Origin: Capra hircus
Taxonomy: Eukaryota; Chordata; Mammalia; Artiodactyla; Bovidae
Assembly: GCF_001704415.2 (NCBI RefSeq)
Contig: NC_030808.1
Span: forward strand, 136,601,089 to 136,665,088
DNA length: 64,000 bases
Reading direction: 5' to 3'
Positions 53,281-64,000 of this stretch are shown piece after piece; position 1 is the stretch's first letter, and every line of letters begins with the position of its first letter. Made by a program: the position numbers and the translations under genes. The notes below the pieces were generated by a model. The model made no database searches. It saw only the letters and a program-made list of their open reading frames with translations, and was not told the origin of the DNA.

Positions 53281-53409
53281 GATCCTTTCTTGACCACTTG
53301 TTCTGAACTAGCATCACCTGCCCTCCAGCCCCTTTACCTACCATTCTTCTCACAGCACTGATCACTTGGCATATCTACTTATTTATGGTCTGTCTGCTCA
53401 GTGGAGTCC

Positions 53410-53460
53410 ACTTTTTTTGTGTATTGGAACCATGCATGCTAGCATGCACTCAAAAAAAGT
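53410..53460. repeat. Hairpin-forming palindrome
   Basis: A 16-bp perfect palindrome TGCATGCTAGCATGCA (53433-53448) lies inside complementary arms ACTTTTTTTG (53410-53419) and CAAAAAAAGT (53451-53460), with an asymmetric loop. Confidence 0.9.
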
Positions 53461-53814
53461 ATGAAGGAATGAATTCATGTGCATGGTTGCTTTCCTGATC
53501 CCTGATTTGCAGTTGTTGAGAGGGCCAAGCATTTATTTGTAAGTCTGCAAACAGAAGCAGAACAGAAGCCCGAGCATTAGCCCAAGAACACAGAGGCTGG
53601 GCAACAGACCCAGACTGAAAGCGAACATGAAAGTCTTCTCTGGGACTGAGAAGGGATATTAGAGCCCCAGCAGCGGGGGCACACAGCAGTTTGGGCTGAT
53701 CAACTGATGAAATACTTGTTTTTAATGAGTATTTAACAATTCAGAGAATGCACATTTACTTTTTTTTCTTTACTAAAAAATTCAGTTATTTAGGAAAATT
53801 CAGTTATTCAGGAA

Positions 53815-54984
53815 AATTGCATTACAATATTGGTTTGATTTTTGCCATACATCAACATGAATTAGCCATAGGTGTATATGTGTCCCTTCTTTCTTGAACC
53901 TCCCTCCCACCTCCCACCTTTTCCCATCCCTGTAGATTGTTACAGAGCCCCAGTTTGAGTTCCCTGAGTAATACAACAAATTTCCACTGGCTATCTGTTT
54001 TATATATGGTAGTGTGTATGCGTCCAAACTACTCTCTCCATTTATCTCACCCTCTCCTTCCTGCCTTGTACCCTTGTCCATAAGTCTCCTCTATCTATGT
54101 CTGTGTCTCCATTGCTGCCATGCAGATAGGTTCATCAGTACCATCTTTCTAGGTTCCATGTATATGTGTTAATATATGATATTTGTTTTCCTCTTTCTGA
54201 TTTACTTCACTCTGTATAATAGGCTCTGGGTTCATCCACCTCATTGGAACTGACTCAAATGTGTTCCCTTTTTATGGCCAAGTAGTAGTCCCTCGTATAT
54301 ATGTACCACAATTTTTTTATCCATTCATCTGTCGATGGACATCTATGTTGCTTCCATGTCCTAGCTATTGTAAATAGTGTGCAAGGAACATTGGGATACA
54401 TGTGTCTTTTACAGTTTTGGGTTTCCTCAGGTATATGCCTAGAAGTGGTATTGCTAGGTTGTATGCTGGTTTTATTCCTAATTTTTAAAAAAATCTCCAT
54501 ACTGTCTTCCATCATGGCTGTATCAATTTACATTCCCACCAACAGTGCAAGAGGGTTCCCTTTTCTCCGCACCCTCTCCAGCATTTATTGTTTGTAGACT
54601 TTTTGATGATGGTCATTCTGACCGGTGTGAGGTGATATTTTATTGTAGTTTTGATTTGCATTTCTTTAAGAATGAGTGATGTTGAGCATCTTTTCTTGTG
54701 TTTGTTAGCCATCTGCATGTCTTCTTTGGAGAAATGTTTGTTTAGGTCTTTTTCCCACTATCTGGGTTGTGGTTTTTTTTTTCTGGTATTTAAGTTGTAT
54801 CATCTGCTTGTATATTTTGGAAATTAATCCTTTGTCCATTGTTTCATTTGCTGTTATTTTCTCCCATTCTGAGGGTTGTCTTTTCACCTTGTTTATAATT
54901 TCCTTTTCTGTGCAAAATCTTTTAAGCTAGTTAGGTCCCACTTGTTTATTTTTGTTTTTATTTCCATTATTCTAAGAAGTGGAG
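53815..54984 (-). mobile_element. L1 3' end, 5'-truncated, minus
   Basis: Antisense L1 3' UTR (TTGCATTACAATATTGGTTT) to ORF2 C-terminal region (GEKGTLLHCWWECK-like near 54540). Frames are broken. Confidence 0.9.
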
Positions 54985-55330
54985 CATTTTTTTTTTAATT
55001 TTCTTGATGTGGAGTCCAGCCTAATCAGCCAGAGTGCTGTGATCAGCTCAAGGTACAGAGGGAAGACAGGATAACTAAGAAAAACAAAACCACATTCAGT
55101 GATCGTTAGAATTTTCTAATTTTCCAAATTAGGATTCAGGGAAGAGTCCTCACTTAATTCAGGGCAAAAAGCATTCAGGGTTTATGATCCTGCCATAATA
55201 TTTTTATTTCTTCAGGATACCCCTTTCTCATAATTTTGTGATTATCATGAAGAAAATCCATCAACATTCTAGTGTAAGAGTGTGGTTGCAATAAGTTTTG
55301 TGAAATAAGAGTTTCTTTTAAAAATTTATT

Positions 55331-56178
55331 TCTAATTGGAGGGTAATTCCTTTACAATGTTGTGTTGGTTTCTGCCATATATGACTCAGCCTTAAGTATA
55401 CATATATCCCCTCCTTCTTGACTCTCTCTCCTACTCCATCCCCCTTCTCACCCCTGTAGGTCATCACAGAGCACCAGGTTGAGTTCCCTGTATCATACAG
55501 CAGTTTCCCAGTAGCTATCTATTCTTTTTTACTCTCATTATACACTTTATTCAAGGAATCTTTGTTGAAAATATAGTCCTACAATATAAGATTCTTATAG
55601 AAAGTAAGTTAAAGTAGATGTACAACAGTATATGTGTGAAATCTTGGATACTATAGAAACAGACCATTTATAGTGGTGAGCGATCTGTACATGAAACATG
55701 GACAAGGCTTTGCTTTATTCCAACGCAGCACAGTCCACATTTAAAGATACATATGATCTGAGAGAACAATTCTGCAAGTTAAAGACACTGATGATGTTCC
55801 AAAGATTCTGGTTGATAATGCGTGTGACTTGGAAGACGACAGAGTTGTAAGAAGGGAACAAGTCAAAATCCAGCAAGAAAATAGAACAACTGTGTATTCT
55901 TTGACTCCTCTGGGAGTGTCTGAGGGTCTCCTGCAGAGGCACGGGTCAGCATTGGCGTGCCGCTGGGACAGGGCACTGGCCAGCAGCCTCTACCACTAGC
56001 TATCTACTTAACATATGGGAATGTGTATGTTTCCATGCTACTCTCTCAGTTCATCCCACCCTCCCTTCCCCCACTGTGTCCACAAATCTATTCTCTGTCT
56101 GTGTCTCTATTCTTGCCCTGCAAAGAGGTTCATCCATACCATTTTTCTAGATTTTGTATATATGTGTTAATAAATGAT
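55331..56178 (-). mobile_element. L1 3' UTR fragment split by a retrocopy
   Basis: Antisense L1 3' UTR parts 55331-55521 and 55998-56178 read continuously across AGCTATCTA (55513-55521 and 55998-56006). About 475 bp have been inserted. Confidence 0.85.
55531..55900 (+). pseudogene. RAP1B: RAP1B processed pseudogene, truncated at both ends
   Basis: The intronless + strand matches the RAP1B coding sequence from about residue 25 (Q-G-I-F-V-E) to about 145 (N-N-C-x-F). Recognisable runs include KDTDDVPKILVDN, CDLEDDRVV and the codons for EILDT, MK-GQ and AQSTF. TDD and NNC favour RAP1B over RAP1A, which has TED and CNC. It carries stops and frameshifts (for example TAG in the A-G-T-E-Q codons near 55654). 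The first ~25 residues, including the P-loop, and the C-terminal CAAX part are missing. It is embedded in an antisense L1 with a 9-bp duplication. Sequence 55901-55997 between the homology and the right duplication is of unknown origin and no poly(A) tail is left. Confidence 0.85.
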
Positions 56179-56180
56179 TA

Positions 56181-56332
56181 CACATCCCTGGTAGCACAGA
56201 TGGTAAAAAATCTGCCTGCAGTACAGGCTCTGCACTGGTTCGATCCCTGGGTCAGGAAGATCCCCTGGAGAAGGGAATGGCAGCCCACTCGAGTGTTCTT
56301 GTCTAGAGAATTCCAAGGACAGAGGGATTCTC
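56181..56332 (+). mobile_element. Bov-tA SINE, 3'-truncated
   Basis: ACATCCCTGGTAGCACAGAT through GGTTCGATCCCTGGGTCAGG to AATTCCAAGGACAGAGG. Confidence 0.8.
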
Positions 56333-56792
56333 TCACTTAGAAAACTCTCCCCGAGTCCTGTATTCTCAAGGCTTGCTCCCTTCCTGTAAATGTAACATTT
56401 TAGGTGTTTTCTCTGTGATTACCCCATCCAAATGTCTCTGCCCTTCTAATATATACACACATACACTCCTTACTGCTTCCTCTGGTTTGGCTTTCGTGAG
56501 AATGGCCAGCTTGTAACATACTATGTATCTTTCTTTTTTATTTGGCTTATTATCCCCCCACTTCCCATTAAGAAGTATGCTTTAGCAGAGAGGGGATTTG
56601 TGTATTTGCCTCAATGCTACACACTTGGTGTCTAGAACAATGCCCAGCCAGTGCGTATTAGATCCTCACTAAACATTTGTTGAATGTGTCAACGGAATTC
56701 TTCCAGCTACTGGAGTGCACAGATCCCAGGAAGTTTGCTTTCCTCTCCATCAGGAGTGTGCAGCACTGACTCATGTTTACTCATTGGCCATG
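56333..56792. other. Unassigned intergenic
   Basis: Nothing recognised beyond short L2-like words near 56640-56690 (ATTTGTTGAATG). Confidence 0.35.
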
Positions 56793-56916
56793 TGTGTGCT
56801 TAGTCACTCAGTCGTGTCTGACTCTCTGCCACTCCCTGGACTGTAGACTGTCAGGCTCCTCTGTCCATGAAATTCTCCTGGCAAGAATACTGGAGTGGGT
56901 TGCCATGCCCTTCTCC
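56793..56916 (-). mobile_element. Bov-tA 3' half with old TSD
   Basis: TGTGTGCTTAGTCACTCAGT to CCATGCCCTTCTCC. It is bounded by ACTCATTGGCCATG / ACTCACTGGTCATG, which differ at two of 14 positions, indicating age. Confidence 0.82.
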
Positions 56917-56931
56917 ACTCACTGGTCATGC

Positions 56932-57429
56932 AGAAGCCTAAAAGACCTAAAGCCCTGTTTCTCAATCTCAATTCTGGTTGAACATCAGAATCCCAGTTTA
57001 ACGAAGACTCAAGTGCCCCAGCCCAACCCAAATCCAGTGCTGGTGATGGTGACTTCAGGAGTGACTTGAAGGGATTCTGAAGAAACGAGGGCCACTCCCT
57101 GCAAATCCTGATCAGGTCTGTTTTAGAGTGTCTGGCTGAAAACCCCAGGAAGAGACTGGCTAATGTGTGCTAAGGGAAATCTGCTAGGCGAGTATGGAAG
57201 CAGAAGACCAAGAAAGCCTGGAGGCTCTTGCCAGGAAAGGCCACAGGGAGGGAGAGCAGCTGACCAGCAGAGCTGACCTCCCTGGGCCCCACGCTCCTCA
57301 GGTGCACCTCTGCCCAACCCCGCCACTCAGGTTCCGAGGAGCGCCCGGCTGGCCAAACTCATTGCAGAGATCACCGGGGCCTGTTCTGCAACAGAGAGAG
57401 AAAAAAGAAATAGCATCTGCCACATGTAT
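56932..57429. other. Unassigned intergenic
   Basis: GC-richer single-copy-looking sequence. Frames on both strands have no recognisable protein. Confidence 0.4.
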
Positions 57430-57456
57430 GGTTTTAAATTGTCTAGTGCCACATTT

Positions 57457-57883
57457 CAGTTCAGTTCAGTCGCTCAGTCGTGTCCAACTCTTTGCGACCC
57501 CATAAACAGCAGCACGCTAGGCCTCCCTGTCCATCACCAACTCCCAGAGTTCACCCAAACTCATGTCCATTGAGTCGGTGATGCCATCCAATCATCTCAT
57601 CCTCTGTCATCCCCTTCTCCTCCCACCCTCAATCTTTCCCAGCATCAGGGTCTTTTCAAATGAGTCAGCTCTCCGTATCAGGTGGCCAAAGTATTGGAAT
57701 TTCAGCTTCAACATCAGTCCTTCCAATGAACACCCAGGACTGATCTCCTTTAGGATGGACTGGTTGGATCTTCTTGCAGTCCAAGGGACTCTCAAGAGTC
57801 TTCTCCAACACCACAGTTCCAAAGCATCAATTCTTTAGCACTCAGCTTTCTTTATAGTCCAACTCTCACATCCATACATGACT
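57457..57883 (-). mobile_element. BovB 3' fragment
   Basis: Antisense from CAGTTCAGTTCAGTCGCTCA to TCCATACATGACT, bounded by ACATTT (57451-57456 and 57884-57889). Confidence 0.92.
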
Positions 57884-57951
57884 ACATTTAAAGAAACATA
57901 AAAAATTAATTTTAACTATATATTTTATTTAACCTAATATATCCAAATATT

Positions 57952-58200
57952 GGGACTTCCCTGGTGGCTCAGCAGTGAATAATCTGCCTGCAATGCAGGA
58001 GATGCCAGAGACACACAGGTTCAGTCCCTGGTTCAGGAAGGTCCCCTGGAGGAGAGCACGGCAACCCACTCCAGTATTCTTGCCTGGAGAATCCCATGGA
58101 CAGAAGAGCCTAGTGGGCTCTAGTTCATGGGGTCTCAGAGTCAGACATGACTGAAGTGACTGAGCATACACACACACAGACACACGCACACACACACACA
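57952..58200 (+). mobile_element. Full-length Bov-tA SINE with CA tail
   Basis: GGGACTTCCCTGGTGGCTCA to GACTGAAGTGACTGAGCATA, then a CA-rich microsatellite (58170-58200). Confidence 0.92.
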
Positions 58201-58560
58201 TCCATATATTATCATTCCAACATGTAATCAATAACAACAATTACCAGTAAGATATTTTTCACTTTTTCCCCTAAAATCCAAAGTATATTTTACATTTACA
58301 ATACATCTCAATTTGGAAGCTAATTTTTCAGTGCAAATACTTGAACTGTAAAAAAGTTAATTGTAGTTTTCATAAAACTTACAGTTGAAAAAATAGATTC
58401 ATATACTTGAATTGTTTCATGCACATTAAAAGTTTTTAAAAGCATCAGTTTTTAAAATTTAAAAAAGTTAATTAAAATGAAATTAAGAAATTAGTTCATC
58501 AGATACATTTCAAGTGCTCAGTAGCTACAAATGGCCAGTGGCTATTGTGCTGGCCAGTAT

Positions 58561-59486
58561 GCCCATGAGATGCTGACCTGCCGCACTAAATGAAGGAAAG
58601 GCCTTGGGGCGTTAAATATGGAGAACAGATGCTGAGCAGCCAAAAGCAACTGTTTACCACTTGTGACTAAGGGAAGGCAGTATTTTTATATCCTCTATGT
58701 TTTGGTCTGGTGAAGGAAGGTTAACTCCAGGGCATTTCCTTTATTTAGAAAAGAAAACAAAACAAACTCATAATGAAAAGGAACTGCTAAGTATTTCTAG
58801 TTATCAAGGGTCCTGTGGTAAGCCATTCCTAAAGATCATGCGAAGGGAAAATTGGTATCTGTTCAGGGTGGTTAAGGTTTCCAAGTAGGAAAAATGCTTG
58901 GCTCTAATACATAGTAACAGAAGGGTGTAAACTCAGTCTCTTGAGATCGCATGTTTGATTCGTGAGCCAGAGTCCTCCCTGCTTCATGGGAATTAATAAT
59001 AATCTTGTCACAGAAATGGAGGCAACACTTTTAATAAAATTCAAAACTGTTATCATCAGTTATTCTCTCCCAACCGATCCTCTACAAACTGTTTATGATG
59101 AAGTTTTTGGCTTCCAGGAGAGATGATTCCCAAATGGTCTACTTGCTGCATTTCATTCCATTTAGTCCATTATAACTCATATGTCTGTCTCCAAGACACT
59201 GAAGGAACGTTCTATTACTAAGGGACGAAGCCATGAACGAGGCTGAAGGGATGACCCTCATATCTGGTGTAGATAGATGTTCGGTGCTTCCTTCTCAAAG
59301 CGCTGGCTGCACATGAGTTAGGTTTAAATTCTAAATCCATTTGAAACCTTTCTGTAAGAAGTCTCCTGCCAACTCATCAAGACAGCTAGACTAAAGCCCA
59401 AAGGAGTAAATAATTTAACAGGCAAAACCACAACATGTTGCGATCCTCACACACTAAGTTAATGGGGATTTTTTGTTCTTTTTAAC
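58561..59486. other. Unassigned intergenic
   Basis: No gene or repeat recognised. Confidence 0.4.
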
Positions 59487-59495
59487 CTTTCTTTT

Positions 59496-61681
59496 AGGGT
59501 TAGAAATCTCTCAGCTGGAATTCCATCACCTCCACTAGGTTTGTTTGTGGTAATGCTTCCTCAGGTCCATTTGTCTTCACATTCCAGGATGTCTGGTTCT
59601 AGGTGAGTGACCCCACCACTGTGGTTATACGGGTTATTAAGAGGTTTTTTGCACAGTTCTTTTGTGTATTCTTGCCACCTCTTCTGGTAGGTCCTTGCCA
59701 TGTCTGTCCTTTATTGTGCCCCTCTTTGCATGAACTGTTCCCTTGGTATCTCTAATTTTCTTGACGAGATCTCTAGTCTTTCCCATTCTATTGTTTCCCT
59801 CTATTTCTTTGCGTTGATCGCTAAGGAAGGCTTTCTTATCTCTCCTTGCTATTCTTTGGAACTCGGCATTCAGTTGGGTGTATCTTTCTCTTTCTCTTTG
59901 CCTTTTGTTTCTCTTCTTTTCTCAGCTATTTGTAAACCCTCCTCAGGCAACCACTTTGCCTTCTTGCATTTCTTTTTTTGGGAATGGCTTTTGTCACCGC
60001 CTCCTTTAGTCACTGCTTCCTGTACAATGTTATAAACCTCCATCTATAGTTCTTCAGGCACTCTGTCTACCAGATCTAGCCCCTTGAATCTATTCATCAT
60101 CTCTGTATAATCACATACGTCACCTCACTGTATAATCATAAGGGATTTGATTTAGGTCATACCTGAGTGGCCTAGTGGTTTTCCCTACTTTCTTCAATTT
60201 GAGCTTGAATTTTGCAATAAGGAGCTGATGATCTGAGCCACAGTCAGCTCCTGGTCTTATTTTTGCTGACTGTATAGAGCTTCTCCATCTTCAGCTGCAA
60301 AGAATACAATCAATCTGATTTTGGATTTGACCATCTGGTGATGCCCATGTGTACAGTCGTCCCTTGTGTTGTTGGAAGAGGGTGTTTGCTGTGAACAGTG
60401 CGTTCTCTTGGCAAAACTCTGTTAGTCTTTGCCCTGCTTCATTTTCTACTCCAAAGCCAAACTTGGCTGTTACTCCAGGTATCTCTTGACTTCCTACTTT
60501 TGTATTCCAGTCCCCTATGATGAAAAGGACATCTTTTTCTGGTCTTAGTTCTAGGAGGTCTGGTAGGTCTTCATAGCATCGTTCAAGTTCAGCTTCTTCA
60601 GCATTATGGTTGGTGCACAGACTCAGATTACTGTGATATTGAAAGGTTTGCTTTGGAAATGAATGGACATCATTCTGTCGTTTTTGATACTGCACCCAAG
60701 TGCTGCATATCAGACTCTTCTATTGACTATGAGGGCTACTTCTTTCCTTCTAAGGGATTCTTGCCCACAGTATAATGGCCATCTGAATTAAACTCACCCA
60801 TTGCCATCCATTTTAGCTCACTGATTCCCAAAATGTCGATTGATGTTCACTCTTGCCATCTCCTGTTTGACCGCATCCAATTTACCTTGACTCGTGGACC
60901 TAACATTCCTGGTTCCTATGTAGTATTGTTCTTTACAGCATGGGACTTTATTTTCACCACCAGACACATCCACAACTGGGCATAATTTCTACTTTGGTTC
61001 TGCCTCTTCATTCTTTCTGGAGCTATTTCTCTGCTCTTCCTCATTAGCATATTGGACACCTACCAACCTGGGGGCTCATCTTTCATTGTCATATCTTTTT
61101 GCCTTTCCATATTGTCCATGGGATCCTCAAGGCAAGAATACTAAAGTAGTTTGCCATTCCTTTCTCCAGTGGACCACATTTTTCAGGCCCTGACTAGCTG
61201 GGACCTGCCCTTGAGTAGCTCCACATAGCTGGAAGACATGCTCAGTGCTCTGGTTATCCCACTGCTGATCCTTGTTGAGTGTGTAAACTTTCACTGGCCA
61301 ATGGATATTGGCTGTTGGACGCGGTGCTGGAGAAGACTCCTGACAGTCCCTTGGACAGCAGGGAAATCAAACCAATCAATCCTAAAGGAAATCAACCCTG
61401 AATATACTTTGGAAGGACTGATGCTGAAGCTCCAATACTTTGGCAACCTGATGGGAAGAGCCAACTCATTGGAAAAGACCCTGATGCTGGGAAAGATTGA
61501 GGGCAAGAGGAGAAGGGGATGACAGAGGATGAGAAGGTTGGATGGTATCACTGACTCAGTGCACTCATGTGCATTTGAGCAAACTCCAGGAGACTGTGAA
61601 GGACAGGGTAGCCTGACGTGCTGCAGTTCACGGGGTCATAAAGAGTCAGACATGACTGAGGGACTGAACAGCAGCAACACA
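59496..61681 (+). mobile_element. Rearranged BovB: inverted 5' part plus sense 3' end
   Basis: 59496 to about 61190 is antisense BovB from the S-G-G-D-G-I-P region of RT back through the endonuclease (I-I-G-D-W-N antisense near 60515) to the 5' leader. 61319-61675 is sense BovB 3' end (RRLLTVPWTAGKSNQSIL...). CTTTCTTTT lies at both edges (59487-59495 and 61682-61690). The RT core between the two parts is missing. 61191-61318 is unassigned leader-like sequence. Confidence 0.85.
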
Positions 61682-61690
61682 CTTTCTTTT

Positions 61691-62524
61691 GCAGACAGTT
61701 TGGAAAAGCCATCCAGAAGAGAGGCAGAAGCCACCAGTTACATTTACCATTTTTCTCCAATAGTTTCTTCCTATTCAGTGTTGCCGCCTCATGATTCTTT
61801 AAAGTATTAAATCATAAAGACTTTGTATTTATATAGAGATGAAGCAACATGACCCTAGACCAGCTGGAATTGACAGAACACCAGATTAACTTTAGAGTTG
61901 AGGAGGAAAAGACCTCAGTCCCAAGCAATTCACCCAGTCCATCTGAGTGCCCATGGTGGGGACACTTGCCCACAGACCTGGGTTGTCCTGGCCCTCAGGA
62001 GGTCTTTCAGCCAATTGACAACTCCCTTAACCTGAACCCCCCACCCATTTTTACTAGAAAATGCCATGTTTTCATCAATCACATGACCTTGAGAAAATAA
62101 ACTGGTACTTACATGGAAAATATTTTTCAAATTTCTAAGATCCCATTTCCACTGCAGAAAGTTGAGCATGGTGAGCAAGATGAGTCTGAAGCAACTTCAG
62201 CTGAAGGATCTAGAAGCAGGAAGCAAAAGAGGATCAGAGATGGGATTTCTCCTCACTTTGGACCTCCAACCCCAACTCCAAACCTCAGGGGGTCAAATTC
62301 TGAGCAGCTGGCATTGTTGAAAATACCTGGAAGTCAGAGGAGACTGTCCTTGAATAGCAATCTATAATTTTGTGAATAGTCCATGCTGTTTATAGCACTG
62401 AGCAGCGCTGGCTCAGGCACAGCCCATGGTTCCATTAATGCCAGTTGGTAAAACTTTGCCATTAACTATCAATTGTATAATGTTAATTTATTTTTTTGCT
62501 TTTTACTGAGAAAAACTGATTTTT
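61691..62524. other. Unassigned intergenic
   Basis: Frames of about 80-90 codons on both strands (61849-62367) have no recognisable domain and are probably chance. Confidence 0.35.
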
Positions 62525-63030
62525 ACAAGCACAGTTCAATTCATTCACCAAATACTTAGTGAATTCCTACTATGTGCTAGGTATAATACTAAATTCTGGG
62601 GGATCTAAGATGGATAAGACAGACATGATCCCTGAACCCACAAAACTTACTTCCTGTGGGGAGATGGTCAGGTAAATACAAGGCTTTCATTAACAAAGTC
62701 CAAGATATCAAGGGGGTCATGGGAGGCTCCCAGACCTGAAGAACAGTGCTATGAGGAGAACAGTACTATAAGAAGATTTGGAGGAAAAGGTTGGCAAGTT
62801 CTAGAAACTGAGCAGTTCACTATTTGGGGGATGATACAGAGATAGCAGGAGAGATGATGCCAGAGAAAGAAGGGGCTGGAACATGAAGGGCCCTGGGGCC
62901 AAAGACAAGCTGCTGGACTTGGTCCTGAGAGCAGTGAGGAGTCAAGGAAGTGAACGTGGGGTTAAAAAGGTCGCACCTGGTTTTAGAACTATTGCTCCAT
63001 GAAATATGGATTAGACTCAGACCATGTTAG
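62525..63030 (+). mobile_element. L2-like remnant
   Basis: CAAATACTTAGTGAATTCCT, ACTATGTGCTAGGTATAATA and ACATGAAGGGCCCTGGGGCC are L2-type words. The right limit is uncertain. Confidence 0.5.
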
Positions 63031-63589
63031 AAGTCAGACACCAAACAGGATCCTACTGCACTGAACTAAGGCAACATGTTGGAAGGTTTTGCAGTGGGGA
63101 GACAGACTGGAGATGGATGCTGGAGATATTTAAGGTGTAGAAGAAATAAAATGTAGTTAATTAAAAGTGATGTTGTAAGAGAGGCTGAAATCAAGGATGA
63201 TGCTCATGGCATGGCATGGCAATTGGCCAGGAATAGAAGGTTAACTCTTTTATTTAATGGATTTTGTTTGTTTTAGTTTTCACTTTAAACCTTTGATATC
63301 ACTGAGATATACATGCATGTAAGTAAATAAGGTGGGGCCACTCTATGGATCTTTTCTTATACAGGGTGGGATCTATATGAAGGTAGCCAGTTGCCTCATT
63401 AATCCATTTCTCTTCTCTCACCCACATACACACACATGCCTAGGGGAAAGGGCATCTTTATCACATGCTATTTATCATGTGCTTGGACTGATAGTTTGAC
63501 TGTTTGCTTCTGTTGACCTTTATGTTTACAGTGCCTATGCCAAGTTTCAATTTTCTGTACCCTTTTAATATACTTTAAAAACTGGTTGA

Positions 63590-64000
63590 ACACAAAGATA
63601 AACTCAAAATAGATTAAAGACCTAAATGCAAGACCAGGAACTATAAAACTCTTAGAGGAAAACATAGGCAGAACATGTGTTGACATAAATCAAAGCAAGA
63701 TCCTCTGTGACCCACCTCCTAGAGTAATGGAAATAAAAACAAAAGTAAACAAGTGGGACCTGATTAAACTTAAAAGCTTTTGCACAGCAAAGGAAACTAT
63801 AAGCAAGGTGAAAAGACAGCCCCCGGAATGGGAGAAAATAATAGCAAATGAAACAACAGACAAAGGATTAATTTCCAAAATATACAAGTGGATCATACAA
63901 TTCAATACCAGAAAAATAAACAACCCAATCAAAAAGTGGGAAAAAGACCTAAACAGACATTTCTCCAAAGAAGACATACAGATGGATAACAAACACATGA
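63590..64000 (+). mobile_element. L1 ORF2 C-terminal region, runs off the window
   Basis: Sense-strand L1 ORF2 beginning near the LNVRPETIKLLEENI-type segment (GACCTAAATGCAAGACCAGG), followed by KWDLIKLKSF-type codons and KETISK. It is 5'-truncated and continues beyond 64000. Confidence 0.88.

Larger units (their letters stand above)
57430..58560 (+). mobile_element. Ancient MER-type repeat, copy 2, twice interrupted
   Basis: The same family as 35690-36140 (TATTTTATTTAACCTAATAT, CATTCCAACATGTAATCAAT), extending to CATTTCAAGTGCTCAGTAGC. It is split by a BovB and a SINE. Confidence 0.6.

Noticed and set aside
55715..55942. 75-codon minus-strand frame that looked like a 3' end of a spliced gene with AATAAAG downstream
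   Set aside because: The opposite strand is clearly RAP1B-derived, so this frame is a shadow of the pseudogene.
61849..62367. Three overlapping 80-90 codon frames as a possible downstream gene
   Set aside because: No recognisable domain, no splice continuity and no strand bias; DNAJC13, the neighbour expected from mammalian synteny, was not recognised here.

Overview
The window is nuclear genomic DNA of a ruminant, almost certainly a bovid. It is saturated with BovB (RTE-type LINE) copies and Bov-tA SINEs, which share the BovB 3' end, together with ruminant L1 3' ends, a cetartiodactyl CHR SINE, older L2 and MER-type repeats and a solo ERV LTR. The exact species cannot be fixed from the sequence alone.

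Two protein-coding genes are supported. (1) The C-terminal half of ACAD11 lies on the + strand: 11 exons from 4055 to 50251, with perfect phase continuity, 381 codons and a stop. They encode the acyl-CoA dehydrogenase domain; the N-terminal aminoglycoside-phosphotransferase-like kinase half lies upstream of the window. (2) ACKR4 (CCRL1/PPR1), an atypical chemokine receptor, is a complete 350-codon single coding exon on the - strand (14537 to 13485), nested in the 14.2-kb ACAD11 intron. The two genes are therefore antisense to each other.

Layout: 1-4054 intron with SINE/BovB, a MER5-like relic and an inverted repeat; 4055-11848 four exons separated by BovB-rich introns; 11849-26031 the ACKR4-bearing intron with a SINE split by a solo LTR; 26032-29682 four closely spaced exons; 29683-46559 a 16.9-kb intron built of stacked BovB and old L1 copies; 46560-50251 the last three exons; 50252 to about 51830 the 3' UTR and candidate poly(A) signals; the rest is intergenic repeat-rich DNA with a RAP1B processed pseudogene inside an L1, a rearranged BovB and an L1 running off the right edge.

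No novel gene system was found. The most interesting signals are structural. A SINE insertion has a target-site duplication that copies the last 16 bases of an ACAD11 exon and appears to supply most of the present splice donor. A twin-primed L1 has clean duplications. A BovB is probably 5'-inverted. A BovB fold-back pair sits next to a 5S rRNA fragment. Inverted BovB copies flank one ACAD11 exon. A four-layer insertion stack can be ordered in time from its target-site duplications.
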